DNA of 5,251 nucleotides from Bacteroidota bacterium (GTDB lineage: Bacteria > Bacteroidota > Kryptoniia > Kryptoniales > JAKASW01). The stretch covers positions 1-5,251 of the forward strand of contig JAJYGB010000014.1 of NCBI GenBank assembly GCA_021785235.1. The letters run 5' to 3'. This document shows positions 5,036 to 5,251 of the stretch, piece after piece; the stretch's first letter is position 1; each line of letters starts with the position of its first letter. The translations under genes were made by a program, and so were the position numbers. The notes under the pieces were generated by a model. It saw nothing but the letters and a program-made list of their open reading frames with translations. It did not search any database and was not told the DNA's origin.

Positions 5036-5251
5036 TCAGTCGTTTCCACGGGCAGGAATGAAGACGGTAAATTTTGTTCCTTTTCCGAGAACCGACTCGA
5101 CGAAAACCTTTCCACCATGAGCCTCCGTTACCCGCTTCACGATTGTCAATCCGAGGCCCGTCCCCTTCTGCGTCGACCCCTTGGCACTCTTGGCCTGGCG
5201 GTACCTGTCGAATATTAAAGGTAACTCATCGTCAGATATCCCTACACCGGT
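5036..5251 (-). CDS. Sensor histidine kinase, C-terminal ATPase fragment (cut by window edge)
   Basis: The last 71 codons of a two-component sensor kinase; the 5' part lies beyond 5251. The visible part is the end of an HK ATP-binding (HATPase_c) domain: TGVGIS at the start is the G1 box, LPLIFDRYRQAKS the F box, and GTGLGLTIVK (residues 30-39 of the fragment) the G2 box of the ATP lid, then EAHGGKVFVES and GKGTKFTVFIP, ending RGND and TGA. The frame is open throughout. Sensor domains, membrane segments and the phosphorylated His are outside the window, so the signal sensed cannot be stated. No receiver domain follows, so it is not a hybrid kinase at this end. dprA starts 63 bases downstream on the same strand; linkage of function is not implied. 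Confidence 0.93.
   Translation of the reverse strand, partial: TGVGISDDELPLIFDRYRQAKSAKGSTQKGTGLGLTIVKRVTEAHGGKVFVESVLGKGTKFTVFIPARGND

Noticed and set aside
1..5251. CRISPR array, insertion sequence, prophage or defence/toxin module
   Set aside because: No regularly spaced repeats, transposase motifs, terminal inverted repeats or defence domains were seen; the confident genes are all core functions.

Overview
The window reads as a compact, mostly minus-strand housekeeping segment of a Gram-negative bacterial chromosome with roughly balanced base composition. The evidence for Gram-negative is a full-length ADP-heptose epimerase (HldD, LPS inner core) and a short 4.5S-type SRP RNA. The tRNA gene does not encode its CCA tail, which argues against an enteric gammaproteobacterium. 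A member of the Bacteroidota/Ignavibacteriota neighbourhood would fit, but this is an impression from protein style and not a demonstrated assignment.

Layout, in the direction of transcription (right to left): the last 71 codons of a sensor histidine kinase ATPase domain (5036-5251, cut by the window edge); a complete dprA (3866-4972, probable TTG start); a 119-bp gap with small repeats; a complete hldD (2751-3746); a 139-bp spacer; tRNA-Ala with anticodon CGC (2539-2611); 42 bp further on the SRP RNA gene (2397-2496) ending in a T8 tract; then about 590 bp with no convincing gene, which precedes and probably contains the leader of an RNase E/G-family ribonuclease gene (171-1799). At the far left, a perfect 8-bp stem-loop lies downstream of the ribonuclease stop, and a weak rightward open frame enters from outside.

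Functionally these are separate core tasks: signalling, protection of incoming single-stranded DNA (DprA), LPS heptose synthesis (HldD), translation (tRNA-Ala), protein targeting (SRP RNA) and RNA processing/decay (RNase E/G). Everything confidently called lies on the minus strand, but the gaps suggest several transcription units. No mobile element, CRISPR array, phage gene or defence system is visible, and I do not see a new biological system. The points most worth a second look are the long, hairpin-containing, gene-free stretch before the ribonuclease gene (possible autoregulatory leader), the acidic/proline-rich insert inside the ribonuclease S1 domain, and a 17-bp near-perfect palindrome in the same leader.
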